Assembly (NCBI GenBank): GCA_003565295.1
Contig: PXCO01000302.1
Location: 1 to 45,609, forward strand
Length of the DNA: 45,609 nucleotides
Source of the DNA: Cyclobacteriaceae bacterium
GTDB taxonomy: Bacteria > Bacteroidota > Bacteroidia > Cytophagales > Cyclobacteriaceae
Reading direction: 5' to 3'
Both the position numbers and the translations under genes were made by a program. Shown here in pieces: positions 26,100 to 35,223 of this stretch. Below the pieces are notes generated by a model. That model was not told the origin of the DNA. It searched no databases and worked only from the letters and a program-made list of their open reading frames with translations. Each line of letters starts with the position of its first letter. Position 1 is the stretch's first letter.

Positions 26100-27623
26100 A
26101 TGAAAAATATTGCTGCTTTTTGTGCCCTGATGATTTTTACCATACTCGGTTTCTCCCCAGCTGGCTTCAGTGCACAACCTGCAGAACAGACCACATCGAG
26201 CACCTGGGAAGTACATCAAGATGCAAATCTGCAACCCCAGCAGGATGATGAAAACCCAATTCATCATGAGGATGAGGCACACCACGGAGCCCCCGCACCT
26301 GGCTGGCTGGTTATACCATTTGTGCTTTTGTTATTGATGATTGCCACAGGGCCACTCTTCTACGAACACTTTTGGCACCACAACTACCCGAAAATTGCAG
26401 TTGCCCTAGCCGTATTGGTAGTAAGCTATTATTTATTCATCCTTCAAAACACCCACCACCCTTTCCATGCGCTGGCGGAGTATGTACAGTTCATTGCACT
26501 CCTGGCTTCACTATATGTGGCCTCAGGTGGAATCTTAATCAATGTAGACAAAGCTTCTACTCCATTGGTAAATGTAGGGATATTGGTGATAGGTGCTTTG
26601 ATATCTAATCTGATAGGCACCACCGGGGCATCCATGCTGCTGATAAGGCCATTTATCCGTGTAAACCGGTATAACATACAGCCCTATCATATCATATTCT
26701 TTATCTTCATGGTTAGCAATATCGGCGGCTCCCTTACCCCCATCGGCGACCCTCCTTTATTTTTGGGTTTTTTGAAGGGGGTACCTTTTATATGGACGCT
26801 TGAACATAATTGGCCTGCATGGGTGCTTGCCCTTTCCCTACTTTCTATCTTGTTTTTTGTAGTGGATAAAAAACTGGGACACGTTAACGGGGACAATGAA
26901 CAACCGGAACCAGAAGTCTACAGTAACAAAATTTCTCTTAAAGGAAGTAAAAATTTTGTTTGGCTGACCATCATTATTTTGTCGGTGTTCTTTGACCCCA
27001 ATAAGATTGACTGGGTACCGGCCATCCATTTTGATGGTCAACGCTTCTCTTTTATTCGGGAAATCATCATGTTCAGTGTGTGCTATTTCTCCTATAAGTT
27101 TGCCGATAAGCATGCCTTGGCTGGCAATGAGTTTAATTTTGAGCCCATACGGGAAGTGGCCTTTATCTTCGTAGGAATATTTGGGACCATGATGCCTGCA
27201 CTTGAACTGGTGGGAGTTTTTGCCCAATCCGAAGAAGGCGCGGCATTAATCAACCACAACACCCTCTACTGGGGAACCGGCATACTTTCTGGATTTTTGG
27301 ATAATGCCCCGACCTACCTTAACTTTCTAGCCGCTGCCATGGCTTCACAGGGTGCCGACATTAATAACATGGAACAGGTGAAAAACTTTGCAAATGACTT
27401 TTACCATGATTCCGCCTTTGAGTTATTGGCGATTTCCATTGCCTCTGTATTTTTCGGAGCCATGACCTACATCGGAAATGGCCCTAATTTCATGGTAAAG
27501 TCTATTGCGGAACAGAGTGGTATTAGAATGCCTTCCTTCTTTGGTTACATTATCCGGTTCTCCATCCCTATCCTGATACCGATATTGCTTCTCACCTGGC
27601 TGGTGTTTTTTGCCTTTGTCTGA
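26100..27623 (+). CDS. nhaD: Na+/H+ antiporter, NhaD family
   Basis: A 507-residue ion-transporter-superfamily protein that exchanges Na+ (or Li+) for H+ at the inner membrane. A cleavable-looking signal (residues 1-25, cleavage near GFSA) is followed by a hydrophilic stretch with histidine pairs (IHHEDEAHHGAPAPG, about 58-72), then about twelve helices. Family marks are LIGTTGASMLLIRPFIRVNR, SNIGGSLTPIGDPPLFLGF and GFLDNAPTYLNF. The His-rich stretch between signal and first helix could be a periplasmic metal or pH sensor; that is inference. The stop codon directly touches the stop of the opposing lipoprotein gene. Confidence 0.9.
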   Translation: MKNIAAFCALMIFTILGFSPAGFSAQPAEQTTSSTWEVHQDANLQPQQDDENPIHHEDEAHHGAPAPGWLVIPFVLLLLMIATGPLFYEHFWHHNYPKIAVALAVLVVSYYLFILQNTHHPFHALAEYVQFIALLASLYVASGGILINVDKASTPLVNVGILVIGALISNLIGTTGASMLLIRPFIRVNRYNIQPYHIIFFIFMVSNIGGSLTPIGDPPLFLGFLKGVPFIWTLEHNWPAWVLALSLLSILFFVVDKKLGHVNGDNEQPEPEVYSNKISLKGSKNFVWLTIIILSVFFDPNKIDWVPAIHFDGQRFSFIREIIMFSVCYFSYKFADKHALAGNEFNFEPIREVAFIFVGIFGTMMPALELVGVFAQSEEGAALINHNTLYWGTGILSGFLDNAPTYLNFLAAAMASQGADINNMEQVKNFANDFYHDSAFELLAISIASVFFGAMTYIGNGPNFMVKSIAEQSGIRMPSFFGYIIRFSIPILIPILLLTWLVFFAFV

Positions 27624-28199
27624 TTATCGGATCACCCTTCCTTCAAGGTACATGCGGTTATTAGGTAAAAACCATACTTTCTGCTCCCCATATACCTTAT
27701 AGTTGTGTATTTGCCCTTCGTAGATCACCAAGGTGCCTTCAGCAAACGAACTATAGAAAAGTGTTGATTTCTCACGTACAAAATAAATACTGTCCAAATC
27801 TTGCTTGTCCTCTCCCCAAAAAATCTTGAGTAATCTAACTTCACCCTTTTCACCCTCTTTTAGGCTGTGTGCCTTAGAGTTTTGGTCTTCCACAGTATGA
27901 TATGCATCAGCAAGAGAAGCTTTATTAATATCTGCATGAATAAAAATATCCAACTCCCTCCTCCATGCTTCTTGATCAAATACCTGTCGACTTTTTTCTT
28001 CATTTTCCCCGAGCCGTAAAGACTTCTCCACTTCCAAGCCGTCCATTTCCGGTAATTTATCTTCAATAAATGCCTTTAATGGGAAGTATTGCTCTATTTG
28101 AGTGGGATTAGAAAAGGGCTTTTCCTCCTCTTGCCTGCACCCCAAGAGCACATGCGTAAAAAGAAGAAAAGCCCAAAGAACCTTATATTTTTTTATCAT
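27624..28199 (-). CDS. Lipoprotein of unknown function
   Basis: A 191-residue protein with a lipoprotein signal (LLFTHVLLGC, Cys at residue 21) and an otherwise soluble, charged sequence. The C-terminal half looks beta-rich (LDSIYFVREKSTLFYSSFAEGTLVIYEGQIHNYKVYGEQKVWF). No family is recognised. It starts 4 bp after the stop of gpmI and is probably co-transcribed with it; I see no reason in sequence for the pairing. Its stop abuts the stop of the convergent antiporter gene with no base between. Confidence 0.75.
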   Translation of the reverse strand: MIKKYKVLWAFLLFTHVLLGCRQEEEKPFSNPTQIEQYFPLKAFIEDKLPEMDGLEVEKSLRLGENEEKSRQVFDQEAWRRELDIFIHADINKASLADAYHTVEDQNSKAHSLKEGEKGEVRLLKIFWGEDKQDLDSIYFVREKSTLFYSSFAEGTLVIYEGQIHNYKVYGEQKVWFLPNNRMYLEGRVIR

Positions 28200-28203
28200 T
28201 AGT

Positions 28204-29727
28204 TTATTTCAGCAAGATCTCTCCGCTCATCTCCTCGGGAACGGCCAATCCCATCATGGTCAGGATGGTGGGGGCCAGATCCCCAAGTTTGCCGTCCTTA
28301 ACCTCCAACCGGTCTTGACCATCCACCATAATGCAAGGTACAAGGTTGGTAGTATGGGCAGTATTGGGAGTGCCATCGGAATTTAGCATACAATCACTGT
28401 TGCCATGATCGGCAATGACAATAATGGAATAATGATTTTCCAGGGCGGTTTCTATCACCGATGCCGCACACCTGTCCACTGCCTCACAAGCCTTTACCGC
28501 AGCTTCAAACACGCCGGTATGTCCTACCATATCCGCATTGGCAAAGTTCAAACAAATAAAATCAGCTTCCTTCTTTGGCAACTCGGCATTGATCTTTTTC
28601 GCAATTTCATAGGCACTCATTTCCGGTTGCAAGTCGTAGGTTGCCCCCTTTGGACTGTTGCAAAGGATCCTTGATTCGCCCTCAAACACCTTTTCCCTTC
28701 CTCCAGAAAAGAAGAACGTCACATGGGGATATTTTTCTGTTTCTGCAATCCTGATCTGCTTTTTACCCTGCCTGGCCAGGACCTCGCCAAGGGTATTTCT
28801 TAAATTATCTTTTTGAAACACTACCCGCACATTTTCAAATGTCTCGTCATACAGGGTAAGGGTTACATAGTGCAAGTCTAGTTTTTTCATGTTGTAATCA
28901 GGGAAATCCCGTTGGGTAAGCACCTGTGTGATTTCCCTGCCCCTGTCCGTCCTGAAATTAAAACAGATCACCACATCACCCTCTTCTATATTTCCCACGG
29001 GTTTACCATTTTCATCCACTTGAATGATGGGGCGGATAAATTCATCGGTCACCTCGTTTTCATAAGACTTGTTTATGGCATTTAGGATATTTTTAGACTT
29101 CTCACCCTCACCATGCACCATAGCCTGATAAGCAAGTTTCACCCTTTCCCAACGGTTATCCCTGTCCATGGCATAATATCTTCCGGTTACCGTGGCCACC
29201 TGGCCCACCGATGACTTGCAATGTTCCTGGATTTGAGCCAGGTAACCTATCCCGCCCCTGGGGTCAGTGTCCCTGCCATCGGTAAATGCGTGAATAAAAA
29301 CATCCTTTACCCCATTATTCTTGGCCGCATCACATAAACCTTTCAGGTGTAGCAGGTGAGAATGCACCCCTCCATCTGAAACCAACCCAATAAGATGAAC
29401 CTTTTTCCCACTGGATTTTGCCTTTTCAAATGCCTCGGTTAGTACAGGGTGATGGTTTAACTCTCCGCTTTCTACCGCTTTATTAACTTTCACCAGGTCT
29501 TGATACACCACCCTGCCTGCACCTATATTCATATGGCCCACTTCTGAATTGCCCATCTGGCCTTCAGGAAGGCCTACCGCCAGGCCAGAAGCATCCAATT
29601 TAGAATAAGGGTATCTATCATAAAGTCCATCGATAAATGGCGTCTGAGCTTTATCAATCGCTGATACCTCAGGGTTAGGGGCTAGACCCCATCCATCCAA
29701 AATCATTAGCAAAACTTTCTTGTTCAT
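28204..29727 (-). CDS. gpmI: 2,3-bisphosphoglycerate-independent phosphoglycerate mutase
   Basis: A 507-residue cytoplasmic glycolytic enzyme interconverting 3- and 2-phosphoglycerate through a phosphoserine intermediate with Mn2+. Motifs: LMILDGWGL with the metal Asp, GNSEVGHMNIGAGR with the catalytic Ser, HAFTDGRDTDPRGG, CFNFRTDRGRE, NFANADMVGHTG and VIADHGNSD for the second metal. The length is typical (about 505-515). It is the first gene of a two-gene unit with the lipoprotein at 27624. A TATATTTG box at 29817-29824 (minus strand) could be its -7 element, but no good -33 was found. Confidence 0.96.
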   Translation of the reverse strand: MNKKVLLMILDGWGLAPNPEVSAIDKAQTPFIDGLYDRYPYSKLDASGLAVGLPEGQMGNSEVGHMNIGAGRVVYQDLVKVNKAVESGELNHHPVLTEAFEKAKSSGKKVHLIGLVSDGGVHSHLLHLKGLCDAAKNNGVKDVFIHAFTDGRDTDPRGGIGYLAQIQEHCKSSVGQVATVTGRYYAMDRDNRWERVKLAYQAMVHGEGEKSKNILNAINKSYENEVTDEFIRPIIQVDENGKPVGNIEEGDVVICFNFRTDRGREITQVLTQRDFPDYNMKKLDLHYVTLTLYDETFENVRVVFQKDNLRNTLGEVLARQGKKQIRIAETEKYPHVTFFFSGGREKVFEGESRILCNSPKGATYDLQPEMSAYEIAKKINAELPKKEADFICLNFANADMVGHTGVFEAAVKACEAVDRCAASVIETALENHYSIIVIADHGNSDCMLNSDGTPNTAHTTNLVPCIMVDGQDRLEVKDGKLGDLAPTILTMMGLAVPEEMSGEILLK

Positions 29728-29935
29728 TTTCAGAATTTTCTAGTTCTCAAAAAAGGGTAGATAGGGGTGCCAATCATTTCTACCGACCCCAATCACGGTT
29801 CGTTATTAGCAGCGACAAATATAAGGCTTATTGTCAAAAGGCGGGATATTAATCTCAATAAACTATATCCCACGGATCCTTCCCCTAAATATTGCCAAAT
29901 GTTTGCTTGGCCTGGATTTTGAAGAGGGAATCTTT

Positions 29936-30349
29936 ATGAGGTTATTTCTTTTGCCAATACTAACACTGGTAGTCCAGCTTTGGGCCGTTGATCTGCAGGC
30001 AAAATCAGGGAGGGATATCCCTGGCTATGTGGAAGTCATCCACTCTGCCATGCTCAAGGGTTCAAGTAAGGAACTTTCCAAATATTTTCAGCAGGACCTC
30101 CACCTAAAGATGGGCGGGCTATCTGGCGAATTCCCAAAAACACAAGCAGAGTACCTGCTCGGTGAATTTTTTAGCCGATACCCTCCAAAGGGATTTGAGG
30201 TGATCCATAATGGAGAAACTTCCGATAAAATCAGATTTATCATGGGCTATTTTAGGACTGAGGAAAAGATCTTTTCCATATTGGTAAAGGCTAAAAGAGA
30301 CGAACTAGGGATTATGAAGATCTGTGAACTAGAATTGATTGCCCCGTGA
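29936..30349 (+). CDS. DUF4783 secreted protein
   Basis: A 137-residue exported protein with signal peptide LFLLPILTLVVQLWAVDLQA and a small alpha+beta fold like the NTF2-like DUF4783 family; function unknown. ATG 29936 is chosen over the frame's upstream TTG at 29831 because GAAGAGGGA, a good ribosome site for this phylum, lies just before it and the signal peptide starts there. It precedes nadC by 60 bp, a neighbour pair seen often in Bacteroidota. Confidence 0.78.
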   Translation: MRLFLLPILTLVVQLWAVDLQAKSGRDIPGYVEVIHSAMLKGSSKELSKYFQQDLHLKMGGLSGEFPKTQAEYLLGEFFSRYPPKGFEVIHNGETSDKIRFIMGYFRTEEKIFSILVKAKRDELGIMKICELELIAP

Positions 30350-30409
30350 TTTTTTAAACGGAGTTATTTCTTGTCCTTAATGCTTATTTAATTTTGCTAT
30401 TTTTGGGAT

Positions 30410-31291
30410 GTGAAAAAAAATTACATCACCGAAGAACGGTTTGAGCAGTTTATCCGGGCGGCATTTGTGGAAGACATTGGAGACGGAGACCATTCCACCC
30501 AGGCAGCCATCCCTGAGGGAAAAAGAGGTAAGGCCCATCTCATCATCAAGGAAAACGGAACCATTGCAGGCTTGGAACTTGCCAAGAGGATTTTTGAATT
30601 TTATGACCATACCTTAACCGTAAACCTGCTACTGAAGGATGGGCAACAAGTGGTTAAGGGGGATATTGGCCTGACCGTGGAGGGAAAAGCTGCTTCCATT
30701 TTGACCACTGAAAGGCTGGTGTTGAATTGTATGCAAAGAATGAGCGGAATAGCCACACAAACATTCCGTTACAATGAGCTAATCAAACACACTAAGGCTA
30801 AATTACTCGACACCCGAAAAACCACCCCAAACTTCCGTATGTTGGAGAAATGGGCAGTGAGCCTTGGGGGAGGAGTAAATCACAGGTTTGCCCTTTATGA
30901 CATGATCATGCTCAAAGACAACCATGTGGACTTTGCTGGCGGCATCAAAGAAGCCATTCAGGCCGCACAGCAGTATTTAAAAGTGCGAAAACTAAAGCTG
31001 AAGATTGAAATAGAAACCAGAAACCTGGAGGAGGTTCAAGAAGTCCTTGATACTGGAGGCATAGACTTTATCATGCTTGATAATATGGACTGTGCCACCA
31101 TGCGCGAGGCAGTGGAAATGATAGATGGAAAATACCTCACTGAAGCATCGGGGGGTATCACCGAAGAAACCTTAAAAGAGGTGGCAGAGTGCGGGGTGGA
31201 TTACATTTCTGTGGGAGCACTTACCCACCATATTAAAAGCCTGGACATTAGCCTCAAGGCTGTGAAGCAGGCTCAAGAAACTGCAGTCTAA
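30410..31291 (+). CDS. nadC: Nicotinate-nucleotide pyrophosphorylase (carboxylating)
   Basis: A 293-residue quinolinate phosphoribosyltransferase, which makes nicotinate mononucleotide from quinolinate and PRPP in NAD synthesis. Marks: EDIGDGDHST at residues 15-24, ERLVLNCMQRMSGIAT, LLDTRKTTPNFRMLEKWAV, GGGVNHRFALYDMIMLKDNH, IEIETRNLEE and the closing SVGALTHH. The start is GTG 30410; no in-frame ATG precedes the conserved region. The 3' end overlaps the 3' end of the convergent ABC transporter by 38 bp. Confidence 0.95.
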   Translation: MKKNYITEERFEQFIRAAFVEDIGDGDHSTQAAIPEGKRGKAHLIIKENGTIAGLELAKRIFEFYDHTLTVNLLLKDGQQVVKGDIGLTVEGKAASILTTERLVLNCMQRMSGIATQTFRYNELIKHTKAKLLDTRKTTPNFRMLEKWAVSLGGGVNHRFALYDMIMLKDNHVDFAGGIKEAIQAAQQYLKVRKLKLKIEIETRNLEEVQEVLDTGGIDFIMLDNMDCATMREAVEMIDGKYLTEASGGITEETLKEVAECGVDYISVGALTHHIKSLDISLKAVKQAQETAV

Positions 31292-33059
31292 CTAAATTTG
31301 CATAGTATCCCCCATCCTTTTCAGCCAGTTCATCATGTTTCCCTTCCTCCACAATCTGTCCTTCCTTCACCACATATATTCTATCCACCTTTCTTATCGT
31401 GGCCAATCGATGAGCAATGATGATGGTGGTCCTCCCTTTCATTAACTCATTGAGGGCTTCTTGCACCAGGGATTCAGACTCAGCGTCCAGAGAGGATGTG
31501 GCTTCATCTAGCACCAATATGGCCGGATCCTTTAAGATCGCCCTGGCAATTGCCACCCGCTGCCTTTGGCCACCGGAAAGCTTTACGCCCCTTTCCCCCA
31601 CCAGGGTATCCAGTCCTTCGGGAAACTTTTCAATAAACTGCCAGGCATTTGCTTTTTTTGCGGCAAGGATGATTTCATCCTCACTGGCTCCTGGTTTGGC
31701 ATAGGCGATGTTTTCCCTGATACTTCCGCCAAATAACAACACCTCCTGGGGTACGATTCCTATATTAGAACGGAGTTCCTTTAAGTTCCACTGTGGCAAG
31801 GGTACTCCATCCACTTCTATATGCCCTTTATCCACTTCATAAAAACGGAGTAACAACTGAATGATAGTGGATTTACCTGCACCGCTATGTCCGGCAAGTG
31901 CCACTTTCTCCCCAGCCTTAATATTGAAGTTTAAGGACTCCAATACCCACACATCCGGACGGGTAGGGTACTGAAAAGCAACATCCTTAAATTGGATTTC
32001 ACCTTTGATCCGCTTTTCGGTGTAGGGTGAGCTCAAAGCTTCAGGCACTTCCTTGAGGATCTCCAGAATCCTTTCTGAGGAACCGATTGCTTTTTGTACC
32101 TGACCATAGATATCCCCAAGGCCAGCAATGGATCCTCCAATAAAGGTGGTATAAAGCACAAAACTCACCAGGTCGCCCACGCTCATACTGCCTTCACTTA
32201 CCAGGGTTGCACCGTACCAGATGACGGCAACGATGCCTCCAAACAACGCAAAAATGATAAAGGAAATAAATGCACCCCTAAAACCTGCGGCTTTGAGTGC
32301 AACTTTAACCACCTTGTTAAGCCCCTTGCCATACCGGGCCGACTCGTACTGTTCCCCTGAGAAAGATTTTACCGTGACGATGGAATGCAAGGTTTCCTCA
32401 GCCACCACATTGGCACTTGCCAATTCATCTTGGGTAGTCTTGGAAAGTTTTCGAATGTGCTTCCCAAACACCATTGCTAAAATCACCAATACCGGAATGG
32501 TGGCCAACATGAACAGTGTCAACTTAGGCGTAGTGTAAAGTAAAAACACTATTCCAGCCATTAGCGTGATTACCTGGCGCAGAAGTTCTGCAAGGGTGAT
32601 GGAAAAGGTGTCTTGCAACAATGCCACATCCGAGGTAATTCTACTGATCAATTCGCCAGTCCTTCTTTTGTCAAAAAATGCCATCGGAAGTTGCACCAAA
32701 CGCTGGTACAAGGCTTGCCGAACATCACGCATGGACTTTTCACTTACCTGTGCAAAGAGCAATACCCTAAAAAATGAAAAAACACTTTGCACTAGCAAAA
32801 TACCCAACAGTAACAAAGCTATGGTATTGATATCCTTCAACCACCATGATTCGCCTGTGGCTGCATCAATCAACTTCCCTGCAACAAAAGGAAAAGTAAG
32901 CAACATCAAACTTGAAAGAAGTAAAAATGCCATGCCTATGAAAAAGGGCACTTTGTAGGGCATGGCAAATTGAAATATGCCCGCCAACTTGGTGAAATTC
33001 TCCTTGTTTAATTTGCGTTTTTCTCCTTCCTCCAAGGGAAGGCCTCTCGTTTTAGGCAT
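31254..33059 (-). CDS. ABC transporter, fused membrane and ATPase domains (MsbA-like)
   Basis: A 601-residue half-transporter that works as a homodimer or heterodimer in the inner membrane. A six-helix exporter domain (about 30-320) includes the ISRITSDVALLQD coupling region. The ATPase domain has Walker A GHSGAGKST, signature LSGGQRQRVAIARA, Walker B ILVLDEATSSLD and the switch His in IAHRLATIR. It resembles lipid or drug exporters of the MsbA/BmrA type; the cargo is unknown. The last 38 bp overlap nadC in antisense. DUF6787 lies 113 bp upstream on the same strand. Confidence 0.9.
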   Translation of the reverse strand: MPKTRGLPLEEGEKRKLNKENFTKLAGIFQFAMPYKVPFFIGMAFLLLSSLMLLTFPFVAGKLIDAATGESWWLKDINTIALLLLGILLVQSVFSFFRVLLFAQVSEKSMRDVRQALYQRLVQLPMAFFDKRRTGELISRITSDVALLQDTFSITLAELLRQVITLMAGIVFLLYTTPKLTLFMLATIPVLVILAMVFGKHIRKLSKTTQDELASANVVAEETLHSIVTVKSFSGEQYESARYGKGLNKVVKVALKAAGFRGAFISFIIFALFGGIVAVIWYGATLVSEGSMSVGDLVSFVLYTTFIGGSIAGLGDIYGQVQKAIGSSERILEILKEVPEALSSPYTEKRIKGEIQFKDVAFQYPTRPDVWVLESLNFNIKAGEKVALAGHSGAGKSTIIQLLLRFYEVDKGHIEVDGVPLPQWNLKELRSNIGIVPQEVLLFGGSIRENIAYAKPGASEDEIILAAKKANAWQFIEKFPEGLDTLVGERGVKLSGGQRQRVAIARAILKDPAILVLDEATSSLDAESESLVQEALNELMKGRTTIIIAHRLATIRKVDRIYVVKEGQIVEEGKHDELAEKDGGYYANLVRLQFLEPASQP

Positions 33060-33172
33060 TGAACAGGTAGTTTAAGACGGGCACAAAGGTAACCTTAAAA
33101 CAGAAAAATGGAAACCTATAAAGGTGATTATCATTCCCTAAACCTATTTTCCCAATAATGGTTACACGATAT

Positions 33173-33514
33173 CTATTTTTTTCTAAAAAAACGACCCATT
33201 CTTCGGACAAACTGCTTTTCCTTCTCCCAAAAAAAGGAAAACTGTCCGAAAATAAATCCATACACCAGAAGAAACGCCTGATACAGGGGCAATACCAGAA
33301 GCAAATAAAGCACAGTTTTCCAAAATCCTCCCGTACTCATATCCACGCCCAAGATGTCAAAAATAGGTTGTTTGATTAAAAGTACCGTCATCCCTGTGCA
33401 AGCAAATACGATTAACACCAAAATCACTTGCCAAAGGTTCTTTAGTCCCCATTTGCTGCGCAGTTTCTCCAACCAGCCTGTCTTGGTCTCTGGCTCATTT
33501 GGTGTAGATGCCAT
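33173..33514 (-). CDS. DUF6787 small membrane protein
   Basis: A 113-residue protein with two or three hydrophobic helices: KWGLKNLWQVILVLIVFACTGMTV, a middle helix TVLYLLLVLPLYQAFLLVYGFIFGQ, then an FSFFWEKEKQFVRRM basic end. This arrangement fits DUF6787, a small family of unknown function in Bacteroidota. Upstream lies repeat locus C; unlike other loci, the repeat ends 28 bp before this start, where a TTG replaces the ATG expected at the repeat end. It may share a transcript with aspartate kinase. Confidence 0.72.
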   Translation of the reverse strand: MASTPNEPETKTGWLEKLRSKWGLKNLWQVILVLIVFACTGMTVLLIKQPIFDILGVDMSTGGFWKTVLYLLLVLPLYQAFLLVYGFIFGQFSFFWEKEKQFVRRMGRFFRKK

Positions 33515-33542
33515 AGTGGATGTCCATTTGACGATTTTTCAA

Positions 33543-33732
33543 CTATTTATAATTTGTTTTTCAGCGGTCAGAACTTACTGTCTCCAGGCAGGTAGCCTCT
33601 CGCAGCCTGCCCTAGTCCCAATAATTATCGGGATTCGGGAGGAAACATGTTTCGTGAGAATCTCGCATATTGTCCCGATAACTATAGTGGAGGCATGCCT
33701 CCATGTAAAGCATTTGCCATCCTCAATCTCAT
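33543..33732 (-). repeat. Start-abutting repeat, locus C (divergent copy)
   Basis: On the minus strand it begins ATGAGATTGAGG three bases after the aspartate kinase stop, has GGAGGCATGCCTCC, TTATCGGGACAATATGCGAG, ATTCTCACGAAACATG and CCCGAATCCCGATAATTATT, and ends GACCGCTGAAAAAC + AAATTATAAATAG. The base after the tail is TTG instead of ATG. The conserved tail is nearly identical to those of loci A and B, while the 5' part has drifted. Confidence 0.75.
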
Positions 33733-33735
33733 TCA

Positions 33736-35067
33736 CTAAGGTTTATCAAACGTGAACAATCCCGCATTCAGACTTTTCAAAACCTCTGTTTTATATTTTG
33801 CCTCTACCAGCACTGACACATTATGACGGCTTCCACCATAAGAAACCATTCGTAATGGATACGCCTCTAAGCATTCCAGTACCTGTTGAAACACTCCTTT
33901 TTGATCCCTGATAGAATCCCCAACGATGCAAATGATGGACATGTTATGATCTACCTCTACCAGCCCAAACTGTTCTAACTCATTGTTGATAGACTTAAGG
34001 TAGGTGAGGTCATCTATGGTAAGGGAAATGGCCACTTCAGAAGTGGTGATCATATCTATGGAGGTCTGGTATTTTTCGAAGATCTCAAAAACCTTTCTTA
34101 AAAATCCGTAAGCCAACAACATCCTGCTGGATTTGATTTTTATGGCCGTGATTCCATCCTTGGCCGCAATTGCCTTGACGCCCCCAGATTCTTCTGCCGA
34201 GGAGGTAATCGTTGTTCCATTGGCATCGGGATCCATCGTGTTCAAAAGCTTCACCGGAATATTGTGCAATTGGGCAGGCCAAATGGAGGCAGGGTGTAGG
34301 ATTTTAGCACCAAAATAGGCAAGTTCGGCCGCTTCATCAAAGGAAAGCCTGGCAATGGGCTTGGTTTGGTCCACAATGCGGGGATCATTATTATGCATGC
34401 CATCTATATCTGTCCATATCTCCACCACGGATGCAGATATAGCCGCTCCTATCAGGGAAGCGGTATAGTCAGATCCCCCTCTTTTCAGGTTGTCTACCTC
34501 ATTTCTATGATTCTTGCAAATATAGCCTTGAGTAATAAAAACAGTATCCTCCTTATATCTGGAAAGGATGGATTCCAGTCTTTCCCTGATTTTCTGAAGC
34601 TCAGGCTCATGGTTTTCATCGATGCTCATGAACTCCAATGCAGGTAGAAAGACCGCTTTGATTCCCAATTCTTCCAAAAGGGTATAGAAAAGCTTGGTAG
34701 AAAGTAATTCTCCCTGGGCTAAAATATCCTTATTAATGGCCTCATTAAAGGATATTTTGAGAATAATGTTCAAAAACTCAAAATGTTCCTCAATAATTTT
34801 GGAGGACCTGTTTTTACCATTGAAGGATTCAAGCAATTCCTCACAAAATGCTTTATAATGATTCTTAAGGTCGTCAATTCTAGATTTTGCGTCGTCTTTT
34901 TTGCCGGCTGCCAACGCCTCCCCAATTTTCACCAATTCATTGGTGGTTCCAGAAAGTGCCGATAGCACCACTATCGTTTTTTCATCACTTCTGGTTATTA
35001 GGTCCTTTACCTGATGCATTCGCTCGGGCCTTCCTACTGAAGTCCCTCCAAATTTCATTACCTTCAT
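33736..35067 (-). CDS. lysC: Aspartate kinase
   Basis: A 443-residue monofunctional aspartokinase that phosphorylates aspartate at the head of the lysine, threonine and methionine pathways. Marks: KFGGTSVG at residues 5-12, LGGSDYTASL-like RGGSDYTASLIGA, TDIDGMHNNDPR, and AAELAYFGAKILHP. Two C-terminal ACT domains (about 300-440) suggest feedback control by lysine or threonine. The start codon abuts repeat unit D, with the sequence ATTATAATCAT directly before ATG. It lies downstream of ribH on the same strand, an unrelated pathway. Confidence 0.94.
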   Translation of the reverse strand: MKVMKFGGTSVGRPERMHQVKDLITRSDEKTIVVLSALSGTTNELVKIGEALAAGKKDDAKSRIDDLKNHYKAFCEELLESFNGKNRSSKIIEEHFEFLNIILKISFNEAINKDILAQGELLSTKLFYTLLEELGIKAVFLPALEFMSIDENHEPELQKIRERLESILSRYKEDTVFITQGYICKNHRNEVDNLKRGGSDYTASLIGAAISASVVEIWTDIDGMHNNDPRIVDQTKPIARLSFDEAAELAYFGAKILHPASIWPAQLHNIPVKLLNTMDPDANGTTITSSAEESGGVKAIAAKDGITAIKIKSSRMLLAYGFLRKVFEIFEKYQTSIDMITTSEVAISLTIDDLTYLKSINNELEQFGLVEVDHNMSIICIVGDSIRDQKGVFQQVLECLEAYPLRMVSYGGSRHNVSVLVEAKYKTEVLKSLNAGLFTFDKP

Positions 35068-35187
35068 ATGATTATAATTTGCTTTTCATAGGCCATAACT
35101 TGTCCCGTACCGAAGGTCGGGATAGCCTGCCCCGTGTGTGACGTGCTCGTCATGCCCTGACTGCCGTCAGGACAGGCTCAATTTCAT
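35068..35187 (-). repeat. Start-abutting repeat, locus D, ending at the lysC start
   Basis: On the minus strand this 120-bp unit starts ATGAAATTGAGC and carries CCTGAC-GGCA-GTCAGG, the hairpin TGACG-AGCA-CGTCA, GGGGCAGGC, and the stem TCCCG-ACC-TTC-GGT-A-CGGGA. It ends TATGAAAAGC + AAATTATAATCAT directly against ATG 35067. Its hairpin stems differ from those of loci A, B and E by paired changes. Confidence 0.85.
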
Positions 35188-35223
35188 TCCCACCAAAAAT
35201 TTCCAGGAATCAATTTCAGGACT

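Noticed and set aside
29831-29935. TTG-initiated extension of the DUF4783 gene
   Set aside because: A purine-rich ribosome site and signal peptide place the start at ATG 29936.
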